Of a stretch of DNA of 64,000 bases, positions 1 through 8,574 are shown piece by piece (the stretch's first letter is position 1; each line of letters starts with the position of its first letter). Source of the stretch: Actinokineospora terrae (GTDB taxonomy: Bacteria; Actinomycetota; Actinomycetes; Mycobacteriales; Pseudonocardiaceae); contig NZ_FOGI01000008.1 in the NCBI RefSeq assembly GCF_900111175.1, positions 62,001 to 126,000 on the forward strand, given 5' to 3'. A program made the translations under genes and the position numbers. The notes beneath the pieces were generated by a model. That model worked only from the letters and a program-made list of their open reading frames with translations, did no database searches and was not told the origin of the DNA.

Positions 1-333
1 GCCCCGTGCGCCGCACCCTGTCCGCCGGGGCCGTCGACCAGCGTCAGGCTTGGTGTGCCGCACGAGCGCCCGAGCCACGGCCCAGTGGGCCAACTGGGTC
101 CGGGCCACCGGGGCGTGAGTGGTCGGGTTTGGACCGGTGCCGGTTCGGGGCGGGTGGGGGCTGGGGTCCACTGTGGTCGATCGGGAGCCACCGGGTGCGC
201 CCGTCCGGGGCGGCGTGTCTTGGGGGGTGGGGCGCGGAGCGGGGGTAACGTCGATGGGGTTGATCGCTATACCGCAGGCAGGAGACGGGGACGCGGCCGG
301 GGGTGTCCACCGAACACCGGAAGGGGCCGCCCC
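1..333. other. Left-edge noncoding or unresolved stretch
   Basis: No gene is assigned here. The first 116 bases stay open in a plus frame ending in TGA at 114-116 (last residues WANWVRATGA) with good third-position GC, so they could be the 3' end of an upstream gene. A minus frame starting at GTG 108 and running off the edge is equally open, so the edge stays unresolved. Bases 117-333 are G-rich and hold the leader of the next gene, whose purine-rich GGAAGGGG lies at 318-325. Confidence 0.3.
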
Positions 334-1539
334 GTGCCGAACACGCTCGTGCCGCTGCCCGCGCCGACGCCGGGGGGACGCGTTCCCGAGGTGTGCCTGG
401 TGGCCGGGGACGCGGCGGCCGCGGTGCGGTTGGCGCCGGTCGCGGCGGCGATGCGGGCGCGCAAGCTGGTGCGGCCGGTGGTGCTGGCGTGCGGCGACGG
501 GGCGCGGGCGGCGACGGAGGTGCTGTCCGGGTTCGGGGTGGCGACCGACGTGCTGGTCGAGTTGGTCCGGGACGGGCAGTGCACGCCCCGGGTCGCGGCG
601 CAGCTGCTGACCGGGCTCGACCACGCGTTCGCGGACCGCCCGCCCGCCGCGGTGGTGGTGCAGGGGGACTCGGCGACCGCGTTCAGCGCCGCGATGGCCG
701 CGTTCTGGAGACAGGTACCGGTGGTGCACTTGGACGCCGGGGTGCGGTCGTTCGACCTAACAGCGCCGTTCCCGCAAGAGGGTCACCGCCGGTTGATCGC
801 CCAAGTGGCGTCGTTGCACCTGACCGCGACGCCTGACGCTGCCGGCAACCTCGCGCAGGAGTGCCACGGCGGCCCCAAGGTCGTCACGGTCGGGAGCACC
901 GCGGTGGACGCGGGGTTCGACGCGCTGGACCGGTACGTGCGGCACCTCGACGCGCGCGTGCAGGCGGTGGAGAACGCCGTGGTGGCCGGGGAGGTGCGGC
1001 TGGCGCTGGTGGTGCTCGACGCCGCGCGGTGGCCGGAGGAGTCGGCGGCGCCGGTGCTGCACGGGATCGCGGACCTGGTGCTGGCGTGCCCGGATCTGGA
1101 GGTCGTGCTGCCGATCGCGCGCGGTCACCTGCGCCACCTCGCCTACGACATGCTCGGCCGCCTGGTCCGGGTGACGATCACCGACCCGCTCCCCCAGCCG
1201 GAACTGGTCTGCCTGCTCTCGGTCGCCGCCGCCGTCGTCACCGACACCTCGACCCCGGCCGAGCAGTCCCCCAGCTTCGGCGTCCCGGTCCTGCTCCTCG
1301 GCGGCGAACCCGGCACCTGGACCGAGCCCGCCGCCCCCGGCCACCCGTGGACCGCGGGCGGCGACCGCGCCGTCATCGCCCGCATCACCGAGAAGCTCGT
1401 CCTCACCCACGTGGAGCGCCTCGCCGCCTCCCCCACCGACAACCCCTTCGGCGACGGCTTCGCCGCCATCCGCGCCGAACAGGCCATCCAGTGGCTCCTG
1501 GGCCTGCGCGACCGCCCCACCGACTTCACCCCGCGCTAG
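334..1539 (+). CDS. UDP-N-acetylglucosamine 2-epimerase-like protein, probably non-canonical
   Basis: A 401-residue protein with the two-domain GT-B-type fold of the non-hydrolysing UDP-GlcNAc 2-epimerase (WecB) family. Recognisable segments are VVVQGDSATAF (the Asp of the GD motif is kept), VVHLDAGVRS where the family has VEAGLR (Glu replaced by Asp), PFPQEGHRRL, and the C-terminal TDTSTPAEQSPSFGVPVLLL nucleotide-binding loop. The family's GHRRE segment with the catalytic His is replaced by LDAARWPEES, so classical epimerase activity is doubtful. GTG 334 was chosen because GGAAGGGG lies 8 nt upstream and the homology begins just after it; longer upstream starts add only low-complexity sequence. 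It stands alone, with about 95 nt before the next gene. Fold assignment is fairly safe, function is not. Confidence 0.75.
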   Translation: MPNTLVPLPAPTPGGRVPEVCLVAGDAAAAVRLAPVAAAMRARKLVRPVVLACGDGARAATEVLSGFGVATDVLVELVRDGQCTPRVAAQLLTGLDHAFADRPPAAVVVQGDSATAFSAAMAAFWRQVPVVHLDAGVRSFDLTAPFPQEGHRRLIAQVASLHLTATPDAAGNLAQECHGGPKVVTVGSTAVDAGFDALDRYVRHLDARVQAVENAVVAGEVRLALVVLDAARWPEESAAPVLHGIADLVLACPDLEVVLPIARGHLRHLAYDMLGRLVRVTITDPLPQPELVCLLSVAAAVVTDTSTPAEQSPSFGVPVLLLGGEPGTWTEPAAPGHPWTAGGDRAVIARITEKLVLTHVERLAASPTDNPFGDGFAAIRAEQAIQWLLGLRDRPTDFTPR

Positions 1540-1634
1540 CCCTTGCCCCCGACGCGCTTGCCGCTCTAGCTTCCTGTTCCCGCGAACGGCCGGGCGGGAC
1601 GCGACGCAGGGGTCCGTCGAGGAAGGGGCTGACG

Positions 1635-2774
1635 GTGGGGCGTGGATGGTTGGTGGCGTTCGGGTTCGCCACGGCCGCGGTGTTCGTGGGGTGGTACGGG
1701 CCGTTGCAGGTCCTGTTGGCCAGGCAGGCGGAGGGGGTTGACGGGGCGGGGAAAGAGGCGGTGCTGGCGTTGGTGGCCGCGGCAGGGGCGCTGGGGTCGA
1801 TGGTGGCCAATCCGGTGTGGGGGGCGTTGTCGGATCGGTCGGGCCGGAGGTTGCCGTGGGTGCTCGGTGGCGCGGTGGCTGGCGCGGGCGGGCTGGTGCT
1901 GCTGGGAACGGCGACGAGCACGGCGGGGATGGTCGCGGGGTGGGTGGGGGTGCAGGTGGCGTTGAACGCGCCGTTCGCGGCGTTGAGCGCGGTGATCCCG
2001 GACCAGGTGCCGGAGAACCGGAGGGGGACGGTCGGCGGGTGGTTCGGGCTGGCGCAGACGGTCGGGATCATGGCGGGGACCGGGCTGGCGCTGGTCGGCG
2101 GGACAGTCCTCAGTGGATACCTGGCGTGCGCGGCAGCGGTTGCCCTCGGGGTGGTCCCGTTCACGATCCTGGCCAAGGAGAAAGTGCCCAGTAGACAGTC
2201 CACAAAGGTCAAGAAGACGCCGGACTTCCGGTGGGCGTGGGTGACGCGGTTCCTCATCAACCTCGGCAACGCGATCGCCCTGCTCTACCTCCTCTACTAC
2301 CTCAAGGACGAGGTCCGCGTCGCCGATCCCGACGCGGGCGTCTTCCTGCTGACCGCGATCTACGCCGTCGCCCTGCTCAGCACCGTCGTCGCGGGCGGGG
2401 CGCTGTCGGACCGGCTCGGCAGGCGGCGGGTGTTCGTCTGCGCGGCCGGGCTGGTCATGGCCGTGGCCGCGGTGCTGCTGGCCGTGTGGTCGACCTGGAC
2501 CGGGGCGATCACCGCCGCGGTCGTGCTCGGGGTCGGGTTCGGCGCCTACACCTCGGTCGACTTCGCGTTGGTCACCGAGGTGTTGCCGACCGCGGCCGAC
2601 CGGGGGAAGGATCTCGGGGTGATCAACGTCGCGAACACGCTGCCGCAGGTGCTCGCGCCGGTGGTCGCCGCACCGCTCGTTGCGTTAGGTGGGTACCCGG
2701 TGCTCTACATGGTGGCCGCCGTGGTCGGCGTCGCGGGCTCGGTGCTGGTGTTCCGGATCAAGACTGTCCGCTGA
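1635..2774 (+). CDS. MFS transporter, probable sugar or glycoside carrier
   Basis: A 379-residue polytopic membrane protein with about 11-12 hydrophobic segments and two copies of the MFS loop motif, SDRSGRRLPWV after TM2 and SDRLGRRRVFV in the second half. A hydrophilic central loop rich in Lys (KEKVPSRQSTKVKKT) separates the halves. GTG 1635 has GGAAGGGG 6 nt upstream and starts just before TM1. The stop overlaps the ribosome-binding site of the GH1 glycosidase 9 nt downstream, so the two are surely co-transcribed and the carrier probably imports the glycosidase substrate or product; that is inference from context. Codon 351 (2685-2687) is TTA, very rare in this sequence. Confidence 0.85.
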   Translation: MGRGWLVAFGFATAAVFVGWYGPLQVLLARQAEGVDGAGKEAVLALVAAAGALGSMVANPVWGALSDRSGRRLPWVLGGAVAGAGGLVLLGTATSTAGMVAGWVGVQVALNAPFAALSAVIPDQVPENRRGTVGGWFGLAQTVGIMAGTGLALVGGTVLSGYLACAAAVALGVVPFTILAKEKVPSRQSTKVKKTPDFRWAWVTRFLINLGNAIALLYLLYYLKDEVRVADPDAGVFLLTAIYAVALLSTVVAGGALSDRLGRRRVFVCAAGLVMAVAAVLLAVWSTWTGAITAAVVLGVGFGAYTSVDFALVTEVLPTAADRGKDLGVINVANTLPQVLAPVVAAPLVALGGYPVLYMVAAVVGVAGSVLVFRIKTVR

Positions 2775-2783
2775 GGAGGACGC

Positions 2784-4127
2784 ATGCCGTTCCCGGGGTT
2801 GCCCGCCGACTTCCTGTGGGGAGTCGCCTCGGCGGCTTACCAGGTGGAGGGTGCTGTCGACGAGGACGGGCGGGCGAAGTCGGTCTGGGACACGTTCTGC
2901 GCCGAGCCGGGGAAGATCCGCGACGGCGACACGGGTGCGATCGCCACTGACCACTACCACCGCTACCGCGAGGACATCGCACTGTTGCGCGACCTCGGCG
3001 TCGGCGCCTACCGGTTCTCGGTGTCCTGGTCCAGGGTGCTGCCGGAGGGCAGGCCGAACCCGCTCGGCCTGGACTTCTACGACCGCCTGGTCGACGAGCT
3101 CGCCGAAGCGGGGATCGCCCCCGCCGTCACCCTCTTCCACTGGGACACCCCGCAGACCGTCGAGGACGCGGGCGGCTGGCTCAACCGCGACACCACCGAG
3201 CGGTTCGCCGAGTACGCCGCCGTGGTCGCCGAGCGCCTCAAGGACCGCGTCAAGCTGTGGATGCCGCTCAACGAGCCGGTGGTCGTCACCCTGTTCGGGT
3301 ACGCGCTCGGGCACCACGCCCCCGGCAGATCCCTCGGCTTCGGCGCCCTCCCCGTCGTGCACCACCTGCTGCTCGGGCACGGCCGCGCGGTCCAGGCACT
3401 GCGGGCGGCGGGTGCCACGGGCATCGGCATCGCCAACAACCACGGGCCGGTCTGGCCCGCATCGACCGCGGAGCAGGACACGACCGCCGCCCAGACCTAC
3501 GACACGCTGGTGAACCACCTGTTCGCCGACCCGATCCTGCGCGGCGCCTACCCCGCGCCCGAACTCGCCGCCGCCATGCCGGGGCCGGTCGTGGAAGACC
3601 TCGAGGTCATCTCGGAACCGCTCGACTTCTACGGCATCAACTACTACCAGCCCACTCTCGTCGGTGAGTCCACATCGGACACGGTCGAGGTCGAGGGCGC
3701 GATGCTCCCGCCGGGGCTGCCGTTCGCGCCCCGCCCGATCACCGGCTACCCCGTCACCGACTTCGGCTGGCCCGTGGTCCCCGACGGCCTGCGCGAGACC
3801 ATCGCGACCTTCATCACCCGCTACGGCGACGCGCTCCCCCCGATCTACATCACCGAGAGCGGCTGCTCCTACCACGACCCGGACCCGGTCGACGGCCGCG
3901 TACCCGACCCCCGGCGCATCGCCTACCACGAGGAGCACCTGCGGTCCCTGGCCCAGGCACGGGCGGCGGGCGCGGACGTGCGCGGGTACTTCGCGTGGTC
4001 GGCCACCGACAACTTCGAGTGGGCAGCCGGCTACCGCGAACGCTTCGGCCTCGTCCACGTCGACTACGCGACCCAGCGCCGCACGCCGAAGGACTCCTAC
4101 CACTGGTACAAGCAGGTGGTCAGCTGA
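2784..4127 (+). CDS. GH1 family beta-glucosidase
   Basis: A 447-residue cytoplasmic family 1 glycoside hydrolase, normal length for the family. The N-terminal signature FLWGVASAAYQVEGA is intact. The acid/base Glu is in PLNEPVV, the nucleophile Glu in YITESGCSYHD (family ITENG), and the late FAWSATDNFEWAAGY substrate-binding segment is complete. It hydrolyses terminal non-reducing beta-glycosidic bonds with retention; the exact sugar and aglycone cannot be read from sequence. ATG 2784 follows a strong GAGGAGGA site that overlaps the stop of the upstream MFS carrier, so import and hydrolysis are coupled. No secretion signal is present. Confidence 0.95.
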   Translation: MPFPGLPADFLWGVASAAYQVEGAVDEDGRAKSVWDTFCAEPGKIRDGDTGAIATDHYHRYREDIALLRDLGVGAYRFSVSWSRVLPEGRPNPLGLDFYDRLVDELAEAGIAPAVTLFHWDTPQTVEDAGGWLNRDTTERFAEYAAVVAERLKDRVKLWMPLNEPVVVTLFGYALGHHAPGRSLGFGALPVVHHLLLGHGRAVQALRAAGATGIGIANNHGPVWPASTAEQDTTAAQTYDTLVNHLFADPILRGAYPAPELAAAMPGPVVEDLEVISEPLDFYGINYYQPTLVGESTSDTVEVEGAMLPPGLPFAPRPITGYPVTDFGWPVVPDGLRETIATFITRYGDALPPIYITESGCSYHDPDPVDGRVPDPRRIAYHEEHLRSLAQARAAGADVRGYFAWSATDNFEWAAGYRERFGLVHVDYATQRRTPKDSYHWYKQVVS

Positions 4128-4148
4128 CCCGAGCGCGGGCAGGTCAAA

Positions 4149-4163
4149 CCCAGCCGGGCTGGG
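4149..4163. terminator. Short bidirectional hairpin
   Basis: CCCAGC-CGG-GCTGGG forms a perfect 6-bp hairpin in the 46-nt gap between the convergent GH1 and KAS III genes. There is no T-tract, as is common in actinobacteria. Confidence 0.5.
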
Positions 4164-4173
4164 ACTCCATCCC

Positions 4174-5175
4174 CTAGCCGACCTGGGCGGGTACCAGGGC
4201 GGGCATGCGCACCACCTGGGCGGCGTAGGTCAGTCCGGCGCCGAAGCCGACCAGCAGGGCGAGCCCGCCCGGGGCGACCTGGCCCTCGGCGGCCAGGCGT
4301 TCCATGGCCATGGGGATGGAGGCGGCCGAGGTGTTGCCGGATTCGACGACGTCCCTGGCGATGACGGCGTTGGGGGCGTCGAGCTTGCGGGCGATGGCCT
4401 CGATGATGCGCAGGTTGGCCTGGTGCGGCACGATCGCGGCGAGGTCGGCCGGGGTGATGCCCGCGCGTTCGCAGGCGAGCCGGGCGATCGGGTGGATCTC
4501 GGTGGTGGCCCAGCGGAACACCGCCTGGCCCTGCATCCGCATCCGGCCGCCGCGGGGGATCTCGATCAGCTCGGCGTTGGCCTCGGCGCCGTCGCTGCCC
4601 CACACGATCGGGCCGATGCCCGGTTCGTCGGCGGCGGCGACCACGGCGGCCCCGGCCCCGTCGGCGAAGATGATCGAGGTGCCCAGGTCGGTCGGGTCGA
4701 CCCAGGTGGACATGGTCTCGGTGCCGACCACCAGCACCCGGCTGGCGGACCCGGCGCGCACGGCGTCGGCGGCCACGGCCAGCGCGTAGCAGAAACCGGA
4801 GCAGGCGGCGTTGAGGTCGAACGCGGCCGCGGCGGACGACCCGAGCGCCTTGGCGACGGCGGCGGCGCGCACCGGGACGGGGCTCTCCGCGCTGCACGTC
4901 GCGACGATCACGAGGTCGACCTCGCCTGCGTGCATGCCCGCCTGGGTCAGCGCTCTCGTCCCCGCGGTGACGGCCATGGTCTCCAGGCCCTCGCCCCTGA
5001 CCACGCGCCGGGACACGATGCCGGTCCGCTCCCGGATCCACTCGCCGGTGCGACCGAACCGGGCGGCGATCTCCGCGCTGCCCACGGCGGTGCTCGGCCG
5101 GTACGACCCGAGCCCGACCAGCCGGGCACCGACCGCTCCCGGGCGCTGGCGCAAACCGATGACTGTCACCGGCAC
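4174..5175 (-). CDS. 3-oxoacyl-ACP synthase III (KAS III) family protein
   Basis: A 333-residue FabH-type thiolase-fold enzyme. The active-site Cys is in NAACSGFCYAL, His in IVPHQANLRI and Asn in ESGNTSAASIP, so the Cys-His-Asn triad is complete. Such enzymes condense a CoA-primed acyl group with malonyl-ACP to begin fatty-acid synthesis, or do related condensations in secondary metabolism. No other fatty-acid synthase gene is adjacent, so primer and pathway are open; a branched-chain starter role fits the nearby isobutyryl-CoA mutase but is inference. Start: GTG 5175 or GTG 5169, both just before the conserved N-terminus; the reading frame stays open far upstream, but that part has no family similarity. 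No strong ribosome-binding site is seen. Confidence 0.85.
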   Translation of the reverse strand: MPVTVIGLRQRPGAVGARLVGLGSYRPSTAVGSAEIAARFGRTGEWIRERTGIVSRRVVRGEGLETMAVTAGTRALTQAGMHAGEVDLVIVATCSAESPVPVRAAAVAKALGSSAAAAFDLNAACSGFCYALAVAADAVRAGSASRVLVVGTETMSTWVDPTDLGTSIIFADGAGAAVVAAADEPGIGPIVWGSDGAEANAELIEIPRGGRMRMQGQAVFRWATTEIHPIARLACERAGITPADLAAIVPHQANLRIIEAIARKLDAPNAVIARDVVESGNTSAASIPMAMERLAAEGQVAPGGLALLVGFGAGLTYAAQVVRMPALVPAQVG

Positions 5176-5530
5176 ACTGTGGTCAACTACCACCGGGTAG
5201 CGCTTGGCCTGTGATGGATTTCTCACCAAAGGTGTTATGTGCCAGCGACTTCCGACGCCACCGAACCCCCCGGTAGCACTCACCAGTAGCCAACACCACC
5301 ACCCGTGTCGCGTGTGGACACCGCCCACCGCCATCCGGGTGACCCCTACCCGGCCCCCGGCCACCCGCCAGCCACCACCACACCGCTGCCGGACCACACC
5401 CCCACCCCAACAGCCCACAGCGACCACCGGCCACTGACGACAGGCGGTAGCCGCAGCCCACGTGGAGCACTCACCGCGAGCCACCACCGCGACACGCCGC
5501 CCGAGGCCACCACAGGCCATCCGCCGGATC
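5176..5530. other. 355-nt upstream region of the KAS III gene
   Basis: No gene is supported. The plus strand is C/A-rich with many ccacc runs. A small palindrome CACCAAAGGTG lies about 55 nt upstream of the KAS III start, next to GTTATGTG, the only AT-richer patch and the likeliest promoter area. The open frames here are by-products of composition. Confidence 0.4.
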
Positions 5531-6928
5531 TCAGGGGTGGAAAGCCCAAGGGCTGGTCGGCACCACGCACCCGTCGCGGGTCAGGGCTTTGGCGAATCGC
5601 GGGTCGGTGCCCAGGGCGGCGAGGTCGGTGCAGACCGGGACGGAGAGTGGGGTGGCGCAGGCGCCGCGGCGGGCGTTGAGGCGGGCGGCGGCGGCGAGCA
5701 GGGAGGACTCGACGCGGCGGCCGGTGCGGTGTTGGGCTCGGCGGACGAGGGCGGTGGTGATCGCGCGGGCGAGGACGACCCCGGCGAACACGGCCACCAC
5801 GGTCATCAGCGTCGGCGGGACGCCCGCGTGCGCCTGCACCACCGGGTCGCTGCCCGGCGGGGGCCACGGGCCGAGCGCGGAGCCCCAGTCGGTGGCGTGG
5901 GCGTGCACGAGGCCCGGTCGCACGCCTGCCAGCGCGTCGGCGTCGAGCGCCCAGGCCTCGGCGTGGCCGGGCGGCCAGTCGTGGGTGAACACGTCGGCGT
6001 CGGTCACCAGGTGGCCGATGGCGGCGCGGCCCGCCGGGGTGGTGACGTCGGCGACCACGACCCGCTTGCCCCGGTTGAGCGCGTGCTCGCGCGCCGGGAC
6101 ACCGCCGACCAGGGGGACGCCGCCGGGTGGGTGCTCGGCGGGCGGCTCGACCCGCACGACCGTCGCGCCGAGGAAGCCGAGCAGGTGACCGGCCATGGCG
6201 CCGTGGTCGCGGCGGCAGCACTCGACCACGCGCAGCCCGGACAGCGGCAGCGGTCCCGGCACCCTCCTCAGGTCCGCGGCCGGGCCGCCGAGCGGGTGCG
6301 CGGCGTACGGGGCGAGGTCGTCGATCGGGCGGTGCGCGACCCGGACCAGGCCCATCCCGGTGGCGCGCGCGCAGTGCTCGGCGCGGTCGATGGAGGTCCT
6401 GGCGGCGAGCAGGGTGAGTTCGGCGGGCAGCGGGCAGGTGGCCGTGTGCTCGCGGCGGTGGAACACGGGCCACCCACCGGCGACCGCGTCACCGCCGGCG
6501 CCCATGGCGTCCCAGAACCGCCGCCACACCGCCGCGTCGACGGCCGCCACCTCGTAGCCGATGCCCTCGACCGACACCAGCGGCGCGCCACCGGGCCCGG
6601 GGATCTCCTCCGGGGTGTCCGCGGTCGCCGAGGCGAGATACTGCGACACCGCCAGCAGCGCGGCCTGCGCCGCCGAGGTGCTCACCTCCCGCACCGCGAT
6701 CCCCCGCACCCTGGCCAACTCGAGCGCGGCGGCACCGGTCTCCCCCAGTTCGGTGGCCAGCAGGCAGGTGTAGTTCAGGTCCAGCCGCCGCGGCTCACCG
6801 AAGCGCCGACCGTTGACGTGCATCAACCCGCACGCGGCCTGCACGTCGATCTCCCCGGCCAGCGGCAGGTCGACCGGACCGGCCCAGGACGTGCCGTCGC
6901 ACAAGGCGGAGGTCACCCTCGCCCTCAC
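5531..6928 (-). CDS. CaiB/BaiF (family III) CoA-transferase-like protein with rearranged domains
   Basis: A 465-residue protein. The canonical family start (LSGLRVVEC...LGFLGATVVRVEPP) appears only around residue 235-275, followed by the NRGKR segment and a DPVVQAHAG region. The preceding N-terminal part (IDVQAACGLM...LAVSQYLASA) resembles the region that normally follows DPVVQA in the same family. The order therefore looks like a partial second half, then a first half, rather than one standard ~400-residue unit. Family III enzymes move CoA between acyl groups or racemise alpha-methyl acyl-CoAs; no specific substrate can be assigned. GTG 6928 is preceded by GGGAG with 4-nt spacing. It is divergent from the cadmium-type exporter gene. 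Confidence 0.65.
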   Translation of the reverse strand: MRARVTSALCDGTSWAGPVDLPLAGEIDVQAACGLMHVNGRRFGEPRRLDLNYTCLLATELGETGAAALELARVRGIAVREVSTSAAQAALLAVSQYLASATADTPEEIPGPGGAPLVSVEGIGYEVAAVDAAVWRRFWDAMGAGGDAVAGGWPVFHRREHTATCPLPAELTLLAARTSIDRAEHCARATGMGLVRVAHRPIDDLAPYAAHPLGGPAADLRRVPGPLPLSGLRVVECCRRDHGAMAGHLLGFLGATVVRVEPPAEHPPGGVPLVGGVPAREHALNRGKRVVVADVTTPAGRAAIGHLVTDADVFTHDWPPGHAEAWALDADALAGVRPGLVHAHATDWGSALGPWPPPGSDPVVQAHAGVPPTLMTVVAVFAGVVLARAITTALVRRAQHRTGRRVESSLLAAAARLNARRGACATPLSVPVCTDLAALGTDPRFAKALTRDGCVVPTSPWAFHP

Positions 6929-7098
6929 CTCACTCCCGCGCTGGGAATCCCGGGGAGATGGCCCCGAGATCGGCAACCACCTTCCCCAGAGACGCACCGG
7001 ACCCGCGAGATGAGACCCGGTTCTCCACCTGAACGTGTGACATCCGAGTTGCATAGTCACCGCACGTGGTCGACCTCGGTGCTGACAGGATGCGGCCC

Positions 7099-7656
7099 AT
7101 GGACCTGGCTCTCGTCGGCCGGGCGGTGCTGATGTTCGCGGTCACCAACGTCGACGACATCGTGCTGCTGGCGCTGTTCTTCAGCCAACGCGGACGCCGG
7201 TCGGCGGTGGTCGCGGGTCAGTACCTCGGCTTCGCGGCGATCCTGGCGGCCTCGGTGGCGGCCGGACTCGGTGCCGGATTGCTGCCGGACCACCTGATCC
7301 CGCTGCTCGGACTGCTCCCGCTCGGCCTGGGACTGCGGGCGGCGTGGTCGGCCTGGAAGGACAACGACGACGAGCCTTCCGTGCGGACGTCGCCGGGGGT
7401 GCTCGCCATCGCCGGGGTGACACTGGCCAACGGCGGGGACAACGTGGGGGTCTACGCGCCCGTGTTCGCCGCGAGCGGCCCGTCGGACACGGTGGCCTAC
7501 GCCGCCGTGTTCCTGGTCTTGGTGGCCGCGTGGTGCGCCGCGGGACTGTTCGTCGCCAGTAGGCCGGTCGTGGCACGCACCCTGACCCGATGGGGCCACG
7601 TGCTGCTGCCCGTGGTCCTCATCGGAATCGGCGTGCTCATCCTCCTCGGCATCTAG
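7099..7656 (+). CDS. CadD-family cation (cadmium resistance-type) transporter
   Basis: A 185-residue protein with five or six hydrophobic segments and the family signature TNVDDIVLLALFF near the N-terminus, repeated in variant form as LANGGDNVGVYAPVFA in the middle. CadD-family proteins export cadmium or other cations in Gram-positive bacteria; the real substrate here is unknown and no metal regulator is adjacent. ATG 7099 is chosen over ATG 7090 because AGGA at 7087-7090 gives 8-nt spacing. It ends 3 nt before the convergent fadB2-like gene with no terminator between them. Confidence 0.85.
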   Translation: MDLALVGRAVLMFAVTNVDDIVLLALFFSQRGRRSAVVAGQYLGFAAILAASVAAGLGAGLLPDHLIPLLGLLPLGLGLRAAWSAWKDNDDEPSVRTSPGVLAIAGVTLANGGDNVGVYAPVFAASGPSDTVAYAAVFLVLVAAWCAAGLFVASRPVVARTLTRWGHVLLPVVLIGIGVLILLGI

Positions 7657-7659
7657 CCC

Positions 7660-8517
7660 TCAGTACTGGTAAAAGCCTCGGCCGCTCTTCTTGCCCAGTA
7701 GGCCTGCGTCGACCATGCGGAGCAGGAGGGGTGGGGCGGAGTAGAGCTGTTCCTTGAACTCCGCGTACAGGGAATCGGCGATGGCCTTGGTGGTGTCGAG
7801 GCCGATGAGGTCGGTCAGCCGGAGGGGGCCCATGGGGTGGGCGCAGCCCAGGACCATGCCGTTGTCGATGTCCTCGGCGGAGGCGAAGCCGGATTCCATC
7901 ATCCGGATCGCGGAGAGCAGGTACGGGATGAGCAGGGCGTTGACCACGAACCCGGCCCGGTCCTGCGACAGCACGACCTGCTTGCCCAGCGCGTCCTCGA
8001 CGAACGCCTTGGCCCGGTCGCGGGTGTCGGCGGCGGTCAGCAGGGACGGCACCAGCTCGACCAGCTTGAGCACCGGGACCGGGTTGAAGAAGTGCACCCC
8101 GATGACCGCGTGCGGCCTTGCCGTCGCCATGCCCAGCTTCATGATCGGGATGGACGAGGTGTTGGACGCCAGGATGGCGTCGGGGTCCTCGACGACCTTG
8201 TCGAGGGTGGTGAAGACGTCGGTCTTGACCTGCTCGTTCTCGGCGACGGCCTCGACGGTCACCTGGCGGTCGGCGAACTCGCCGAGGTCGGTGGTGAACC
8301 GCAGCCTGCCCAGGGCGGCGTCGCGCTCGTCCTCGGCCAGCTTGCCGTTGCGCACCCCGCGCGCCAGCGACGCCTCGACCCGCTTGCGGCCCGACTCCAG
8401 CGCGCCCGCGCTGACCTCGGCCACCACCACGTCCAGGCCCGCCCGCGCGCACACCTCGGCGATGCCCGAGCCCATCAGACCCGCCCCGACGACCCCGACC
8501 CGGCTGATCCCGCTCAC
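7660..8517 (-). CDS. fadB2: 3-hydroxybutyryl-CoA dehydrogenase
   Basis: A 285-residue NAD(P)-dependent 3-hydroxyacyl-CoA dehydrogenase of the stand-alone Hbd/FadB2 type (usual length 280-290). The Rossmann loop is VGVVGAGLMGSGIAEV, the catalytic His is in GVHFFNPVPVLKLVEL, the SNTSSI segment is present, and the C-terminal helical domain (MGPLRLTDLIGLD, KSGRGFY) is complete. It interconverts 3-hydroxyacyl-CoA and 3-oxoacyl-CoA in beta-oxidation or butyryl-CoA formation. GTG 8517 was chosen because GGAGATGAGG lies just upstream. It follows icmF by 57 nt in the same direction, so the two probably form an operon linking butyryl/isobutyryl-CoA interconversion to oxidation. Confidence 0.9.
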   Translation of the reverse strand: MSGISRVGVVGAGLMGSGIAEVCARAGLDVVVAEVSAGALESGRKRVEASLARGVRNGKLAEDERDAALGRLRFTTDLGEFADRQVTVEAVAENEQVKTDVFTTLDKVVEDPDAILASNTSSIPIMKLGMATARPHAVIGVHFFNPVPVLKLVELVPSLLTAADTRDRAKAFVEDALGKQVVLSQDRAGFVVNALLIPYLLSAIRMMESGFASAEDIDNGMVLGCAHPMGPLRLTDLIGLDTTKAIADSLYAEFKEQLYSAPPLLLRMVDAGLLGKKSGRGFYQY

Positions 8518-8574
8518 CGCGACCTCATCTCCACTCGACGCTCCAGCACCCAGCACTGCCAAACCCGGCCAGCA

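Noticed and set aside
1..116. A partial gene at the left edge
   Set aside because: Both a plus frame ending at 116 and a minus frame starting at 108 are open, and the sequence is too short to choose.
4174..8517. Secondary-metabolite gene cluster
   Set aside because: A KAS III, a CoA-transferase-like protein and acyl-CoA enzymes are close together, but there is no polyketide synthase, NRPS, carrier protein or resistance gene, and orientations are mixed.
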